Positions 1-10,801 of a stretch of DNA of 37,500 nt are shown one piece after another. Location of the stretch: the NCBI RefSeq assembly GCF_005497185.1, contig NZ_RJTN01000031.1, positions 1 through 37,500 of the forward strand, given 5' to 3'. The position numbers and the translations under genes are program-made. This DNA is from Pectobacterium polonicum (GTDB lineage Bacteria > Pseudomonadota > Gammaproteobacteria > Enterobacterales > Enterobacteriaceae). Each line of letters starts with the position of its first letter. The first letter of the stretch is position 1. Under the pieces are notes generated by a model that made no database searches, was not told the DNA's origin, and saw only the letters and a list, made by a program, of their open reading frames with translations.

Positions 1-644
<644 letters not shown>

Positions 645-775
645 ACAACACCGAAGGTGTTTTGAGTGATGATGACTCATAGAGACATGTTTTGATATTT
701 AGCTTGTTCAAAGATTGGTTCTGATGGTTGTGCGAGAGCGTGAGCGAAGCATGACGGTTGGAATGAAACAGAATT

Positions 776-895
776 TGCCTGGCGGCGATAGCGCGGTGGT
801 CCCACCTGACCCCATGCCGAACTCAGAAGTGAAACGCCGTAGCGCCGATGGTAGTGTGGGGCTTCCCCATGTGAGAGTAGGGAACTGCCAGGCAT
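776..895 (+). rRNA. rrf: 5S rRNA
   Basis: The 120-nt gene runs from TGCCTGGCGGC to CTGCCAGGCAT. Its ends pair to form the closing helix I, and it carries the conserved core CCATGCCGAACTCAGAAGTG. It follows the 23S gene in the same transcription unit and is followed within 12 bases by a strong terminator. It differs from the E. coli 5S genes at only a few positions. Confidence 0.98.
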
Positions 896-906
896 CAACT
901 ACGTGG

Positions 907-936
907 AAAGCCCCTGTCGCAAGACAGGGGCTTTTT
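907..936 (+). terminator. rRNA operon terminator
   Basis: A perfect 12-bp stem AAAGCCCCTGTC / GACAGGGGCTTT with a GCAA loop is followed by a T run. This is a classical intrinsic terminator (T1-like) just after the 5S gene. It should end the rRNA transcript before murB. Confidence 0.95.
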
Positions 937-1047
937 GCTATGGGCGTTAGGAACGGTTGTTTATACGTATCCGATGGCAAAAGACAGCCGGTATCTTGCG
1001 CAGATCAGGTAGACTATGTGATATCTGAATTAGTAGGTATTTCTATC

Positions 1048-2085
1048 ATGGCGTCGAGCGTTATTTCATTAAAGTCTTATAACTCTTTCTCGTTACCTGT
1101 TTCCGCATCTTGTATTAAGGTTGCGGATACTCAGGAAAAATTGATTGAAGGATGGCGCGTCGCCAGCGCATCACAAGAGCCGATTTTGTTGCTAGGTGAA
1201 GGGAGTAATGTCCTTTTTCTTGAAGATTTTTTAGGTACTATTCTGCTAAATCGGCTCAAGGGTATAGATATTAGAGAAGAAAGAGATGGCTGGTACCTTC
1301 ATGTTGGTGCAGGTGAGAATTGGCACCAATTAGTTGAATATACGCTTAAGCGTGGCATTGCTGGGTTAGAAAATCTGGCATTAATTCCCGGATGTGTGGG
1401 TTCTGCACCGATACAGAATATAGGTGCGTACGGTATCGAATTACAGCATGTTTGTGATTATGTTGACGTATTGGATCTGGCTGAAGGTAAAGTAATGCGT
1501 TTTACCTCTGAGGAATGCCAGTTCGGTTACCGTGAAAGCATATTTAAGCATCAATATCGCTCTGGGTTTGCGATTACCGCTGTAGGGCTTTTTTTAAAGA
1601 AAGAATGGAATCCAGTACTTAACTACGGCGATTTGGCAAAACTGAATCCTGAAACCGTGACTCCACAGCAGGTATTTGATTCTGTATGCCATATGCGCAG
1701 AAGTAAGCTCCCCGATCCTACAGTGACAGGTAATGCGGGTAGTTTCTTCAAAAACCCGATAATTACACAACAGCATGCTGAGAGTATTTTACGAGAGTAT
1801 CCGAATGCGCCTCAGTATTTACAAGCTGATGGCAAAGTTAAACTGGCAGCTGGATGGTTAATTGATCAGTGCAAACTTAAAGGATTCCAGCTTGGTGGTG
1901 CTGCTGTTCACGAGAAACAGGCATTAGTCCTGATTAATAAAAATAATGCAAAAAGCTCAGATATTGTTGAATTAGCTCGTTATGTCCGTAATCAAGTCGA
2001 TGCAAAGTTCTCTATACTGCTGGAACCTGAAGTCCGCTTTATTGCTGCGTATGGTGAGGTTAATGCTATCGAGGTATTATCATGA
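1048..2085 (+). CDS. murB: UDP-N-acetylenolpyruvoylglucosamine reductase
   Basis: MurB is the FAD flavoenzyme that reduces UDP-GlcNAc-enolpyruvate to UDP-MurNAc with NADPH, the second committed step of peptidoglycan synthesis, in the cytoplasm. The 345-residue product compares with 342 in E. coli. Visible motifs are the FAD-binding GEGSNVLF (about 50-57), [17 protein letters not shown] (113-129), GYRES with the catalytic-site Arg162, [10 protein letters not shown] with the proton-donor Ser232, and LEPEVRFI with Glu328 near the end. The open frame continues upstream through the terminator into the 5S gene. The start chosen is the ATG giving [11 protein letters not shown], which matches the family N-terminus; no strong ribosome-binding site is seen. 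Its stop overlaps the birA start by 4 bases (ATGA), so the two are translationally coupled. Codon use looks more AT-rich than in the ribosomal genes. Confidence 0.96.
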   Translation: MASSVISLKSYNSFSLPVSASCIKVADTQEKLIEGWRVASASQEPILLLGEGSNVLFLEDFLGTILLNRLKGIDIREERDGWYLHVGAGENWHQLVEYTLKRGIAGLENLALIPGCVGSAPIQNIGAYGIELQHVCDYVDVLDLAEGKVMRFTSEECQFGYRESIFKHQYRSGFAITAVGLFLKKEWNPVLNYGDLAKLNPETVTPQQVFDSVCHMRRSKLPDPTVTGNAGSFFKNPIITQQHAESILREYPNAPQYLQADGKVKLAAGWLIDQCKLKGFQLGGAAVHEKQALVLINKNNAKSSDIVELARYVRNQVDAKFSILLEPEVRFIAAYGEVNAIEVLS

Positions 2086-3041
2086 AAGATATTACGGTTC
2101 CCCTTAAATTAATTAAGACTCTCTCTGATGGCGAATTTTATTCCGGTGAAATTCTGGGTGAAATGATGGGGATGAGCAGAGCTGCTATTAATAAACATAT
2201 TCAAACTATACGTGACTGGGGTATCGACGTTTTTACTGTAACAGGCAAAGGTTACTCTTTACCGGCACCAATGCAATTATTAGATAAAGAAGCGATTCTA
2301 AAACATCTACCAGAGGGTGGAGTGACGGTTTTACCTGTCGTCGATTCTACTAATCAGTACATTTTAGAACGATTAAGTACATTATCCTCCGGTGATGCAT
2401 GCCTTGCTGAATACCAGCAATCTGGTCGCGGCCGTCGTGGTCGGCAATGGTTTTCACCCTTTGGTGCGAATTTGTATTTGTCCTTATATTGGCGCCTAGA
2501 GCAGGGACCCGCTGCGGCTGTTGGAGTCAGTTTGGTAATCGGCATCGTCATGGCTGAAGTGCTACATAAGCTTGGTGCTGATGGTGTGCGGGTCAAATGG
2601 CCTAATGATTTATATCTAAAAGATCGAAAGTTAGCTGGTATTCTTGTTGAATTGACGGGGAAAACGGGTGATGCTGCTAACTTAGTCATTGGCGCAGGTA
2701 TTAATTTACAAATGAGGGAGCCAGCTCCAGATACGATTAATCAAGGTTGGATAAATTTACAAGAAGCTGGCATAGACATTAATCGCAACACACTGGCTTC
2801 GACTCTCATTTCTGAATTAAGAAGCTCTTTGGCTGTCTTTGAACTAGAGGGCCTTGAACCATTTATTTCCAGATGGGAAAAATTAGATAATTATTTTAAC
2901 CGCCCAGTTCGTTTGATTATCGGAAACCGTGAAATACATGGAGTGGATCGTGGAATAGATCGCCAAGGGGCGTTATTATTAGAAAGTGACGGTTTGATTA
3001 CGCCATATATTGGTGGTGAAATTTCCCTACGTGGTGCATAA
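2082..3041 (+). CDS. birA: Biotin-protein ligase / biotin operon repressor
   Basis: BirA makes biotinyl-5'-AMP, transfers biotin to the acetyl-CoA carboxylase carrier protein, and as the holo-dimer represses the bio operon. The 319-residue protein has an N-terminal winged helix-turn-helix (about 22-50, [20 protein letters not shown]) typical of the group II, DNA-binding ligases. The central ligase domain carries STNQYIL (89-95), the biotinyl-AMP loop GRGRRGRQW (115-123), KWPND (172-176) and KLAGIL with Lys183. A small C-terminal domain follows. The gene overlaps murB by 4 bases and converges with coaA, sharing a short terminator. Family assignment is secure; bio operon binding is known for the family and not tested here. 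Confidence 0.97.
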   Translation: MKDITVPLKLIKTLSDGEFYSGEILGEMMGMSRAAINKHIQTIRDWGIDVFTVTGKGYSLPAPMQLLDKEAILKHLPEGGVTVLPVVDSTNQYILERLSTLSSGDACLAEYQQSGRGRRGRQWFSPFGANLYLSLYWRLEQGPAAAVGVSLVIGIVMAEVLHKLGADGVRVKWPNDLYLKDRKLAGILVELTGKTGDAANLVIGAGINLQMREPAPDTINQGWINLQEAGIDINRNTLASTLISELRSSLAVFELEGLEPFISRWEKLDNYFNRPVRLIIGNREIHGVDRGIDRQGALLLESDGLITPYIGGEISLRGA

Positions 3042-3063
3042 AAATGGGGGCTAGCCCCATTTT
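3041..3063. terminator. Bidirectional terminator between birA and coaA
   Basis: A perfect 9-bp stem, AAAATGGGG / CCCCATTTT, has a 5-base loop. Its A-rich side and T-rich side give a U tract on both strands, so it can end murB-birA from the left and coaA from the right. It overlaps the last base of the birA stop codon. Confidence 0.9.
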
Positions 3064-3070
3064 TATATGT

Positions 3071-4021
3071 TTATTTTCTTAATCGAACAGATTCAATGGC
3101 GTGGTTAGCACTCTTAGTCATAATAAGGCTAGCTCTTTCCCGGGTGGGTAGAATATTTTCTTTTAAATTAAGTCCGTTAATCTCTTTCCATAATTGAGAT
3201 GCGATGCCAATAGCCTCTTCTTTCGTCAGTTTCGCATAGTTATGAAAATATGAATTTGGATTTGAGAATGCGCCTTGCCTGAATTTCAGGAAACGATTTA
3301 TATACCATGTTTGAAGCAGTGTTTCAGGTGCATCGACATAAATAGAAAAATCCACAAAATCGGAAACAAAAACTCTATGCGGATCATGTGGATAATCCAT
3401 TCCGCTTTGTAAGACGTTTAAGCCTTCCAATATTAAAATATCAGGCTGTTCCAACACTTTATTATTATTAGGAACAATATCATATGTCAGATGAGAATAT
3501 GTTGGAGCCGTAACTTTATGTGTCCCTGATTTTATATCAGAAACAAATTTCACTAGGCTATGCATATCATATGATTGCGGAAAGCCTTTTTTCTTCATCA
3601 AATCACGTTCTTTTAGTACCTTATTTGGATGAAGAAATCCATCGGTTGTAATTAGTTCTACACTGCGATGCTCTGGCCAACGACTCAATAACGCCTGGAG
3701 GACACGGGCCGTGGTGCTTTTTCCTACTGCAACACTGCCTGCAATGCCAATTATATAAGGTATTTTTTGTCCATCAGTCCCTAAGAACTGCTCAAGTACA
3801 GCCTGACGACGTAAATTAGAGCTGATATAAAAATTGAGTAGGCGAGATAATGGCAGATAAATTTCTGCGACTTCGTCTAATGAAAGATCTTCATTAATCC
3901 CTTTTAGCTTAATGATCTCTTCTTCTGTCAGTGTTAACGGAACAGAATCGCGCAAGGCGGCCCATTGGCTGCGGTTAAATTGTAGATATGGCGTGGCCAA
4001 AGATTGCTCTCTATTGCTCAT
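3071..4021 (-). CDS. coaA: Pantothenate kinase, type I
   Basis: CoaA phosphorylates pantothenate with ATP, the first and rate-limiting step of coenzyme A synthesis, and is feedback-inhibited by CoA in E. coli. The 316-residue product is the same size as the E. coli enzyme. It carries the Walker A loop GSVAVGKST (95-103, Lys101). Further on are TTDGFLHPN, the segment EGLNVLQSG of the P-loop kinase core, and the family-typical [11 protein letters not shown] close to the C-terminus. The gene stands alone on the minus strand, convergent with birA and facing away from the tRNA cluster. The ATG at 4021 gives [15 protein letters not shown], the expected N-terminus. It is AT-rich by eye, like murB-birA. 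Confidence 0.97.
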   Translation of the reverse strand: MSNREQSLATPYLQFNRSQWAALRDSVPLTLTEEEIIKLKGINEDLSLDEVAEIYLPLSRLLNFYISSNLRRQAVLEQFLGTDGQKIPYIIGIAGSVAVGKSTTARVLQALLSRWPEHRSVELITTDGFLHPNKVLKERDLMKKKGFPQSYDMHSLVKFVSDIKSGTHKVTAPTYSHLTYDIVPNNNKVLEQPDILILEGLNVLQSGMDYPHDPHRVFVSDFVDFSIYVDAPETLLQTWYINRFLKFRQGAFSNPNSYFHNYAKLTKEEAIGIASQLWKEINGLNLKENILPTRERASLIMTKSANHAIESVRLRK

Positions 4022-4964
4022 AAGTCGTGTTCTGCCTGCTTAACAGGTAAGAAAAGGGACTTCTAGCCTAGCGAGGAAAGCGGGCTGTTAGCTTAGCCAA
4101 CGCAATGATCGCTGCACCTTCTCTTGTGTAATAAATTTTTGATAATGGGCAGGTTAACACTTTGCTGATAGAAATAAGAAGAGAAAATCGGTTCTGTGGT
4201 GGATGCTTTTGTGTTTGTACCGCGAGGGGCGCTGGCCTGCGCTTATTTTACCTAAACCATGCCCAATAAAGATACGCTTATAATGGATGTAGATCGGGTG
4301 TGTAGTGGCTACTAGGTGTGCAAGCATAGCCTAGAGTTCTCTCGAATGACGATATCCTCGGAGCGATAGAAAGCCTCTGTGAGAAGCGTGCTTTAGTGTC
4401 TAAATAGAATAACTCCCTCTGTTGGAAAGGTGCACTTTCTCCCAAGAACTGCATTAGCAGTCGGTTTACCCCTGCAGCCTTGGTCTGCTGTGGACGAAGG
4501 ACTTTTGGATTACAGCTCTGTTTTTCATTTGGTTTTTTGACACCGCCCTACATGTGCATTTTCGGCGATGCGTTCTTCGTCGCGTGCTATCCAATAGAAG
4601 CACGTTTTCTACGGTATCTTTGGTCAGTTCCTTGGGATTGATGAGTTAGGTTGCCGTATTGAGTTGAATTATTTTCATCGTCTTTTTTCGCTCGACTGAA
4701 ATTGATGTCTAACCAAACAAAATGTATTCCAAGCCTATCCGCTTCGGAAAGCGAACAAAATAGCATCTGTTAATGCAGTGTCTGCTCTCCTAAAGGGAAA
4801 AAATGTATTTGTGGTGCAGAGAAATGATGGCGCGTTTGATGATGACATCCTCATTTTGCTGGGTGAATTTGGTGGTTCTTTGCGCTAATTCTTACTGTTA
4901 CTCTAGATTTATAGCTGAATTTGGATAAAATCTAAGCGATAGCGCATTTTACGCAATTTTTTTG
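4022..4964. other. Long spacer between coaA and the tRNA operon, no clear gene
   Basis: About 940 bases separate coaA from the thrU promoter; as I recall, the E. coli spacer is much shorter. It must hold the coaA promoter on the minus strand, but no convincing -10/-35 pair was found. No frame of 60 codons with a usual start codon is present. The only coding-like signal is a 60-codon stretch without a start at 4706-4888 on the plus strand (see findings). A small hairpin, CGCTT-CGGA-AAGCG, lies near 4740-4755. I see no tRNA, transposase fragment or strong repeat. Confidence 0.6.
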
Positions 4965-4993
4965 TTGCATCGAGCGTTCTGTCTACCTAGAAT
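4965..4993 (+). promoter_or_regulatory. Promoter of the thrU-tyrU-glyT-thrT-tufB operon
   Basis: A -35 box TTGCAT (4965-4970) and a -10 box TAGAAT (4988-4993) are separated by exactly 17 bases. An AT-rich tract precedes the -35 (possible UP element) and a GC-rich discriminator GCGCAGC follows the -10. That is the layout of a growth-rate and stringently controlled stable-RNA promoter. The expected start is around 5000, about 8 bases before thrU. Confidence 0.88.
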
Positions 4994-5007
4994 GCGCAGC
5001 ACTTGAA

Positions 5008-5083
<76 letters not shown>

Positions 5084-5098
5084 TCAAGTACACAATCA

Positions 5099-5183
<85 letters not shown>

Positions 5184-5313
5184 AATTCAATCCTGGCAAC
5201 AGGATATTCGATACGGTAGTCAGACTAAACCGGATCGACGAAGGCGGGGTCTATAAAATCTTATTCCTCAACTTCAAAATCTACAGAAAAATTAGGTAGC
5301 CGAGTTCCAGGAT

Positions 5314-5388
<75 letters not shown>

Positions 5389-5394
5389 AGATGT

Positions 5395-5470
5395 GCTGAT
5401 ATAGCTCAGTTGGTAGAGCGCACCCTTGGTAAGGGTGAGGTCGGCAGTTCGAATCTGCCTATCAGCACCA
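5395..5470 (+). tRNA. thrT: tRNA-Thr (anticodon GGT)
   Basis: A 76-nt cloverleaf has the acceptor stem GCTGATA / TATCAGC, encoded CCA and anticodon loop TTGGTAA (GGU, for ACC/ACU). It is the last tRNA before tufB; the 107-base gap shows no terminator, consistent with a tRNA-mRNA cotranscript. Confidence 0.97.
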
Positions 5471-5541
5471 CTTCCTTTTCCTCCTCCTGATTTTCTTTCT
5501 GTGAATAAATTCAGCAAGCTATCGCTTGGTTGATGTGGTGA

Positions 5542-6762
<1,221 letters not shown>

Positions 6763-6792
6763 TCGCTGATAACGTTTGACGCGACACGCGAT

Positions 6793-6819
6793 AAAAGGGC
6801 ATCATTTGATGCCCTTTTT
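6793..6819 (+). terminator. tufB terminator
   Basis: A 12-bp stem AAAAGGGCATCA / TGATGCCCTTTT with a 2-base TT loop is followed by further T residues. It lies 30 bases after the tufB stop and separates the tRNA-tufB operon from secE-nusG. Confidence 0.93.
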
Positions 6820-6999
6820 CTACGCTGTCATGGTAGAACCTATCTCATCAGCGATTGTGAGATATAATCATTGGTGAGATAGGCTCTGTAGATACGGCGT
6901 AAATACCGAATTATTCGTTTTACAGAACATCTTTCGGTTTGGTTGCCCCGTAGTTGCGGGGCAAAGTTATTTGTCTGAATCATTGTGACAGGTTGGTTT

Positions 7000-7383
7000 A
7001 TGAGTGCGAATACCGAAGCTCAGGATAGTGGGCGTAGCCTGGAAGTGATTAAGTGGCTAGCAGTAGGTACCTTGCTGGTCGTTGCGATTGTTGGCAATTA
7101 TTATTACCGCGAATTTAGTCTTCCTCTGCGTGCATTGGCCGTTGTTATCCTGATTGCTGCAGCCGGTGGTGTGGCACTGCTGACCACGAAAGGCAAAGCA
7201 ACCGTAGCGTTTGCTCGCGAAGCGCGTACTGAAGTACGCAAAGTAATTTGGCCGACTCGTCAGGAAACGTTACACACCACGTTAATCGTTGCCGCGGTGA
7301 CTGCCGTGATGTCACTGATTTTGTGGGGGCTGGATGGTATTCTGGTCCGTTTGGTATCGTTTATCACTGGCCTGAGGTTCTAA
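7000..7383 (+). CDS. secE: Preprotein translocase subunit SecE
   Basis: SecE is the essential clamp subunit of the SecYEG inner-membrane channel. The chosen start gives 127 residues beginning MSANTEAQ, the same length and N-terminus as E. coli; an upstream in-frame start (MTGWF, 6985) would only add five residues. Three membrane segments can be read at about 19-36, 45-63 and 93-111. Between the second and third lies the amphipathic cytoplasmic stretch and signature [18 protein letters not shown]. It is followed after one base by nusG (TAAGATG), so the two are translationally coupled. A dyad around a TATAAT sequence lies upstream at 6836-6886 (see findings). Confidence 0.97.
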   Translation: MSANTEAQDSGRSLEVIKWLAVGTLLVVAIVGNYYYREFSLPLRALAVVILIAAAGGVALLTTKGKATVAFAREARTEVRKVIWPTRQETLHTTLIVAAVTAVMSLILWGLDGILVRLVSFITGLRF

Positions 7384-7384
7384 G

Positions 7385-7930
7385 ATGTCTGAAGCTCCAA
7401 AAAAACGTTGGTACGTCGTTCAGGCGTTTTCTGGTTTTGAAGGCCGCGTAGCACAGTCGCTGCGTGAGCACATCAAACTCCATAATATGGAAGAACTGTT
7501 TGGCGAAGTCATGGTTCCAACTGAAGAAGTCGTTGAGATCCGCGGTGGCCAGCGTCGCAAGAGCGAACGTAAGTTTTTCCCTGGTTATGTTTTAGTTCAG
7601 ATGGTGATGGAAGATGCGAGCTGGCATCTTGTCCGCAGCGTACCTCGTGTTATGGGGTTCATTGGTGGCACATCTGACCGCCCTGCACCAATTAGTGACA
7701 AAGAAGTGGATGCGATTATGAATCGTCTCCAGCAGGTTGGTGACAAACCTCGTCCGAAAACGCTGTTTGAACCGGGTGAAATGGTTCGTGTTAATGACGG
7801 TCCATTTGCTGACTTTAACGGTGTTGTCGAAGAAGTTGATTATGAGAAGAGCCGCCTGAAGGTGTCTGTCTCTATCTTTGGTCGTGCGACACCCGTTGAA
7901 CTGGATTTTGCTCAGGTCGAAAAAGGCTAA
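7385..7930 (+). CDS. nusG: Transcription termination/antitermination factor NusG
   Basis: NusG binds the beta' clamp helices to increase processivity and links RNA polymerase to Rho or to ribosomal protein S10. The 181-residue product equals E. coli NusG. The NGN domain (about 1-120) starts [19 protein letters not shown]. The C-terminal KOW domain (about 125-181) carries the loop [17 protein letters not shown]. The gene starts one base after the secE stop. A hairpin that also contains the rplK promoter -10 box follows its stop and probably terminates secE-nusG. Confidence 0.98.
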   Translation: MSEAPKKRWYVVQAFSGFEGRVAQSLREHIKLHNMEELFGEVMVPTEEVVEIRGGQRRKSERKFFPGYVLVQMVMEDASWHLVRSVPRVMGFIGGTSDRPAPISDKEVDAIMNRLQQVGDKPRPKTLFEPGEMVRVNDGPFADFNGVVEEVDYEKSRLKVSVSIFGRATPVELDFAQVEKG

Positions 7931-7961
7931 TTGCCTGACAACACTTGTTGAAAATAGCGAC

Positions 7962-8010
7962 TTGCCTATGGCGCGAAATTAACCTATAATTTCGCGCCTT
8001 TTGTTTTTTA
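7962..8010 (+). promoter_or_regulatory. rplK promoter (P-L11) inside the secE-nusG terminator
   Basis: A -35 box TTGCCT (7962-7967) and a perfect -10 box TATAAT (7985-7990), 17 bases apart, form a strong sigma-70 promoter. The same DNA is a perfect 12-bp hairpin, GGCGCGAAATTA / TAATTTCGCGCC (7970-7998), followed by TTTTGTTTTTT. That is an intrinsic terminator for incoming secE-nusG transcripts. The -10 box therefore lies in the loop and 3' arm of the terminator stem. Transcription of rplKA should begin near 7997. Confidence 0.85.
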
Positions 8011-8045
8011 GTGGCCTTAATGGCGACTGAAACGTATACAAACCA

Positions 8046-8076
8046 CGGGGAGCCTTTTACGAGGCGCTATTACCCA
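8046..8076 (+). promoter_or_regulatory. Probable L1 autoregulatory site in the rplK leader
   Basis: The leader segment GGGGAGCC..ACGAGGCGCTATTACCC closely resembles the E. coli L11 mRNA leader, where ribosomal protein L1 binds a mimic of its 23S site and represses translation of rplK-rplA. The element lies 16-46 bases before the rplK ATG and next to the ribosome-binding site GAGGAAAG. Function is inferred from this similarity. Confidence 0.7.
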
Positions 8077-8091
8077 ATCGAGGAAAGTTAA

Positions 8092-8520
8092 ATGGCCAAG
8101 AAAGTACAAGCCTATGTCAAGCTGCAAGTTGCAGCTGGTATGGCTAACCCGAGCCCACCGGTAGGTCCAGCTTTGGGTCAACAAGGTGTTAACATCATGG
8201 AATTCTGTAAGGCATTCAATGCTAAAACAGAAAGCCTTGAGAAGGGTCTGCCGACTCCAGTTGTTATTACCGTTTATTCTGACCGTTCTTTCACCTTCGT
8301 TACCAAAACGCCTCCAGCAGCAGTTCTGCTGAAGAAAGCCGCTGGTATCAAGTCTGGTTCCGGCAAGCCGAACAAAGACAAAGTAGGTAAAGTAACGAGC
8401 GCGCAGATTCGTGAAATCGCAGAAACTAAAGCTGCGGACATGACAGGTTCTGACGTAGACGCCATGGCGCGTTCTATCGCAGGTACTGCTCGTTCCATGG
8501 GCCTGGTAGTGGAGGATTAA
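8092..8520 (+). CDS. rplK: 50S ribosomal protein L11
   Basis: L11 binds the GTPase-associated centre of 23S rRNA and is needed for RelA activation by uncharged tRNA. The 142-residue protein equals E. coli L11. It begins with the N-terminal domain [20 protein letters not shown], followed by [19 protein letters not shown], and ends in the RNA-binding C-terminal domain. A ribosome-binding site GAGGAAAG precedes the ATG. rplA starts 3 bases after its stop, so they form a coupled two-gene unit transcribed from the promoter at 7962-7990. Confidence 0.98.
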   Translation: MAKKVQAYVKLQVAAGMANPSPPVGPALGQQGVNIMEFCKAFNAKTESLEKGLPTPVVITVYSDRSFTFVTKTPPAAVLLKKAAGIKSGSGKPNKDKVGKVTSAQIREIAETKAADMTGSDVDAMARSIAGTARSMGLVVED

Positions 8521-8523
8521 TAA

Positions 8524-9228
<705 letters not shown>

Positions 9229-9243
9229 TAGCTTTTGTTCCGC

Positions 9244-9281
9244 TTTACTCGGGTGTGAGATTTACCTATAATTTTACGCCC
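9244..9281 (+). promoter_or_regulatory. rplJ promoter (P-L10) within a hairpin
   Basis: A -35-like TTTACT (9244-9249) and a consensus TATAAT (9267-9272) are separated by 17 bases. An imperfect 11-bp stem with several G-U pairs, GGGTGTGAGAT / ATTTTACGCCC (9251-9281), surrounds the -10, echoing the arrangement at rplK. The start should fall near 9279, giving a leader of about 265 bases before rplJ. Confidence 0.75.
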
Positions 9282-9304
9282 GTTGTTCCTTAAGTGGATC
9301 GACG

Positions 9305-9540
9305 CAAGAATTTTTCGGTTGGAGCCTGGCCTATCCAGGCCTCCGTCCAAGACCGCAGGTGTTTCGGAAGAAACTTAATTCTCCTGCGTAGACGGTGACA
9401 GAGCCTAAATAACGTTTTTCTTTTTTATAAAGAATAATTTTTTACTGGATTCTGCTCACCGTGTTTCAACGCTTATCTCTAATTTTGGCGATAAGTGAAG
9501 TGAGTTCCGGAGAGTTTCTCCGGCTAAATCCAGGAGCAAA
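9305..9540 (+). promoter_or_regulatory. L10 leader: autoregulatory mRNA structure of rplJL
   Basis: The segment reads very much like the E. coli rplJ leader, with the hairpin GGAGCCTGG-CCTAT-CCAGGCCTCC near 9321-9343 and then GACCGCAGGTGTTTCGGAAG. A long-range partner GCTCACCGT near 9454 and the terminal CCGGAGAGTTTCTCCGG hairpin precede the ribosome-binding site AGGAG (9532-9536). In E. coli the L10-L7/L12 complex binds this leader and represses translation of rplJL. Function is assigned by this resemblance. Confidence 0.88.
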
Positions 9541-9545
9541 AGCTA

Positions 9546-10043
9546 ATGGCATTAAATCTTCAAGACAAACAAGCGATTGTTGCTGAAGTCAGCGAAGTAG
9601 CCAAAGGTGCGCTGTCTGCGGTTGTTGCGGATTCCCGTGGCGTTACCGTTGATAAAATGACCGAACTGCGTAAAGCAGGTCGTGAAGCTGGCGTTTACAT
9701 GCGTGTTGTTCGTAACACCCTGCTGCGCCGCGTCGTTGAAGGCACTCAATTTGAATGCCTGAAAGACACGTTTGTTGGTCCGACCCTGATTGCATATTCT
9801 TTAGAACACCCGGGCGCTGCTGCTCGTCTGTTCAAAGAGTTCGCGAAAGCGAATGCAAAATTTGAGGTCAAAGCTGCAGCCTTTGAAGGTGAGCTGATCC
9901 CGGCGGCTCAAATTGACCGTCTGGCAACGCTGCCGACTTACGAAGAAGCACTGGCACGTCTGATGTCGACCATGAAAGAAGCCGCTGCCGGCAAACTGGT
10001 CCGCACTCTGGCTGCTGTTCGCGATGCAAAAGAAGCGGCTTAA
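9546..10043 (+). CDS. rplJ: 50S ribosomal protein L10
   Basis: L10 anchors the L7/L12 dimers to the ribosome stalk and acts with them as translational repressor of its own operon. The product has 165 residues, as in E. coli, and begins [20 protein letters not shown]. The rRNA-binding N-terminal domain is followed by the C-terminal helix that binds L7/L12 (the alanine-rich end [13 protein letters not shown]). An AGGAG sits 9 bases before the ATG. rplL follows after 66 bases. Confidence 0.98.
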   Translation: MALNLQDKQAIVAEVSEVAKGALSAVVADSRGVTVDKMTELRKAGREAGVYMRVVRNTLLRRVVEGTQFECLKDTFVGPTLIAYSLEHPGAAARLFKEFAKANAKFEVKAAAFEGELIPAAQIDRLATLPTYEEALARLMSTMKEAAAGKLVRTLAAVRDAKEAA

Positions 10044-10091
10044 TAGCACTTTCTTTTCTAACGCACTTGCTAACGTATAAACTATTTCTGA

Positions 10092-10475
<384 letters not shown>

Positions 10476-10514
10476 GCCAACCTTTCAGGTTGCAGCCTGA
10501 TTTATTAGGCTGAT

Positions 10515-10545
10515 GGCTGGTGACTTTTTAGTCACCAGCCTTTTT
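10515..10545 (+). terminator. rplL-rpoB attenuator
   Basis: A perfect 10-bp stem, GGCTGGTGAC / GTCACCAGCC, can be extended by one pair, and is followed by TTTTT. In E. coli the equivalent terminator lets only part of the transcription pass, so that RNA polymerase subunits are made at a fraction of the rate of ribosomal proteins. The same role is inferred here from position. Confidence 0.9.
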
Positions 10546-10801
10546 GCGCTGTAGGGCATCAATGGGATTTCACACTGTTTAGCCATTGATTTCCCCAATA
10601 TTTTTTTCTATTGACGACTTAATATACTGCTTTCCAGCATAGGTTCCTTGCCTAAGCAAAAGCAATGAAATGGTTTAAGAGTAATAGAAAGACGTATTAC
10701 GGAAAGTTCTCTATTTTCCGACCAACATAAATAGTGTTGCATGAACTGTCCTTGTTAGGGCAGACAGAGTGGTTCGACTTGTCAGCTAGCTGAGGAACCC
10801 T
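10546..10801 (+). other. rplL-rpoB spacer, probable mRNA processing region
   Basis: This non-coding gap is about 255 bases. It holds small hairpins such as GTAATA-TATTAC (10681-10700) and CGGAAA-TTTTCCG (10700-10720). The corresponding E. coli spacer contains an RNase III processing site, and the phrase TTGACGACTTAATATACTGC at 10613-10632 is conserved with it. That phrase looks promoter-like, but its boxes are too close together. No gene is seen. Confidence 0.5.

Noticed and set aside
645..775. Possible tRNA between 23S and 5S rRNA
   Set aside because: No cloverleaf or GGTTCGAATCC-type T loop is present in the spacer.
1010..1020. murB promoter around TTGCGC (996) and TAGACT (1010)
   Set aside because: The spacing is only 8 bases and other pairings are poor, so no promoter was called.
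715..1047. In-frame extension of murB into the 5S rRNA gene
   Set aside because: The added codons cover the 5S gene and its terminator; the family N-terminus starts at 1048.
10612..10632. TTGACG and TATACT near the rpoB leader as a promoter
   Set aside because: The boxes are only about six bases apart, which sigma-70 polymerase cannot use.
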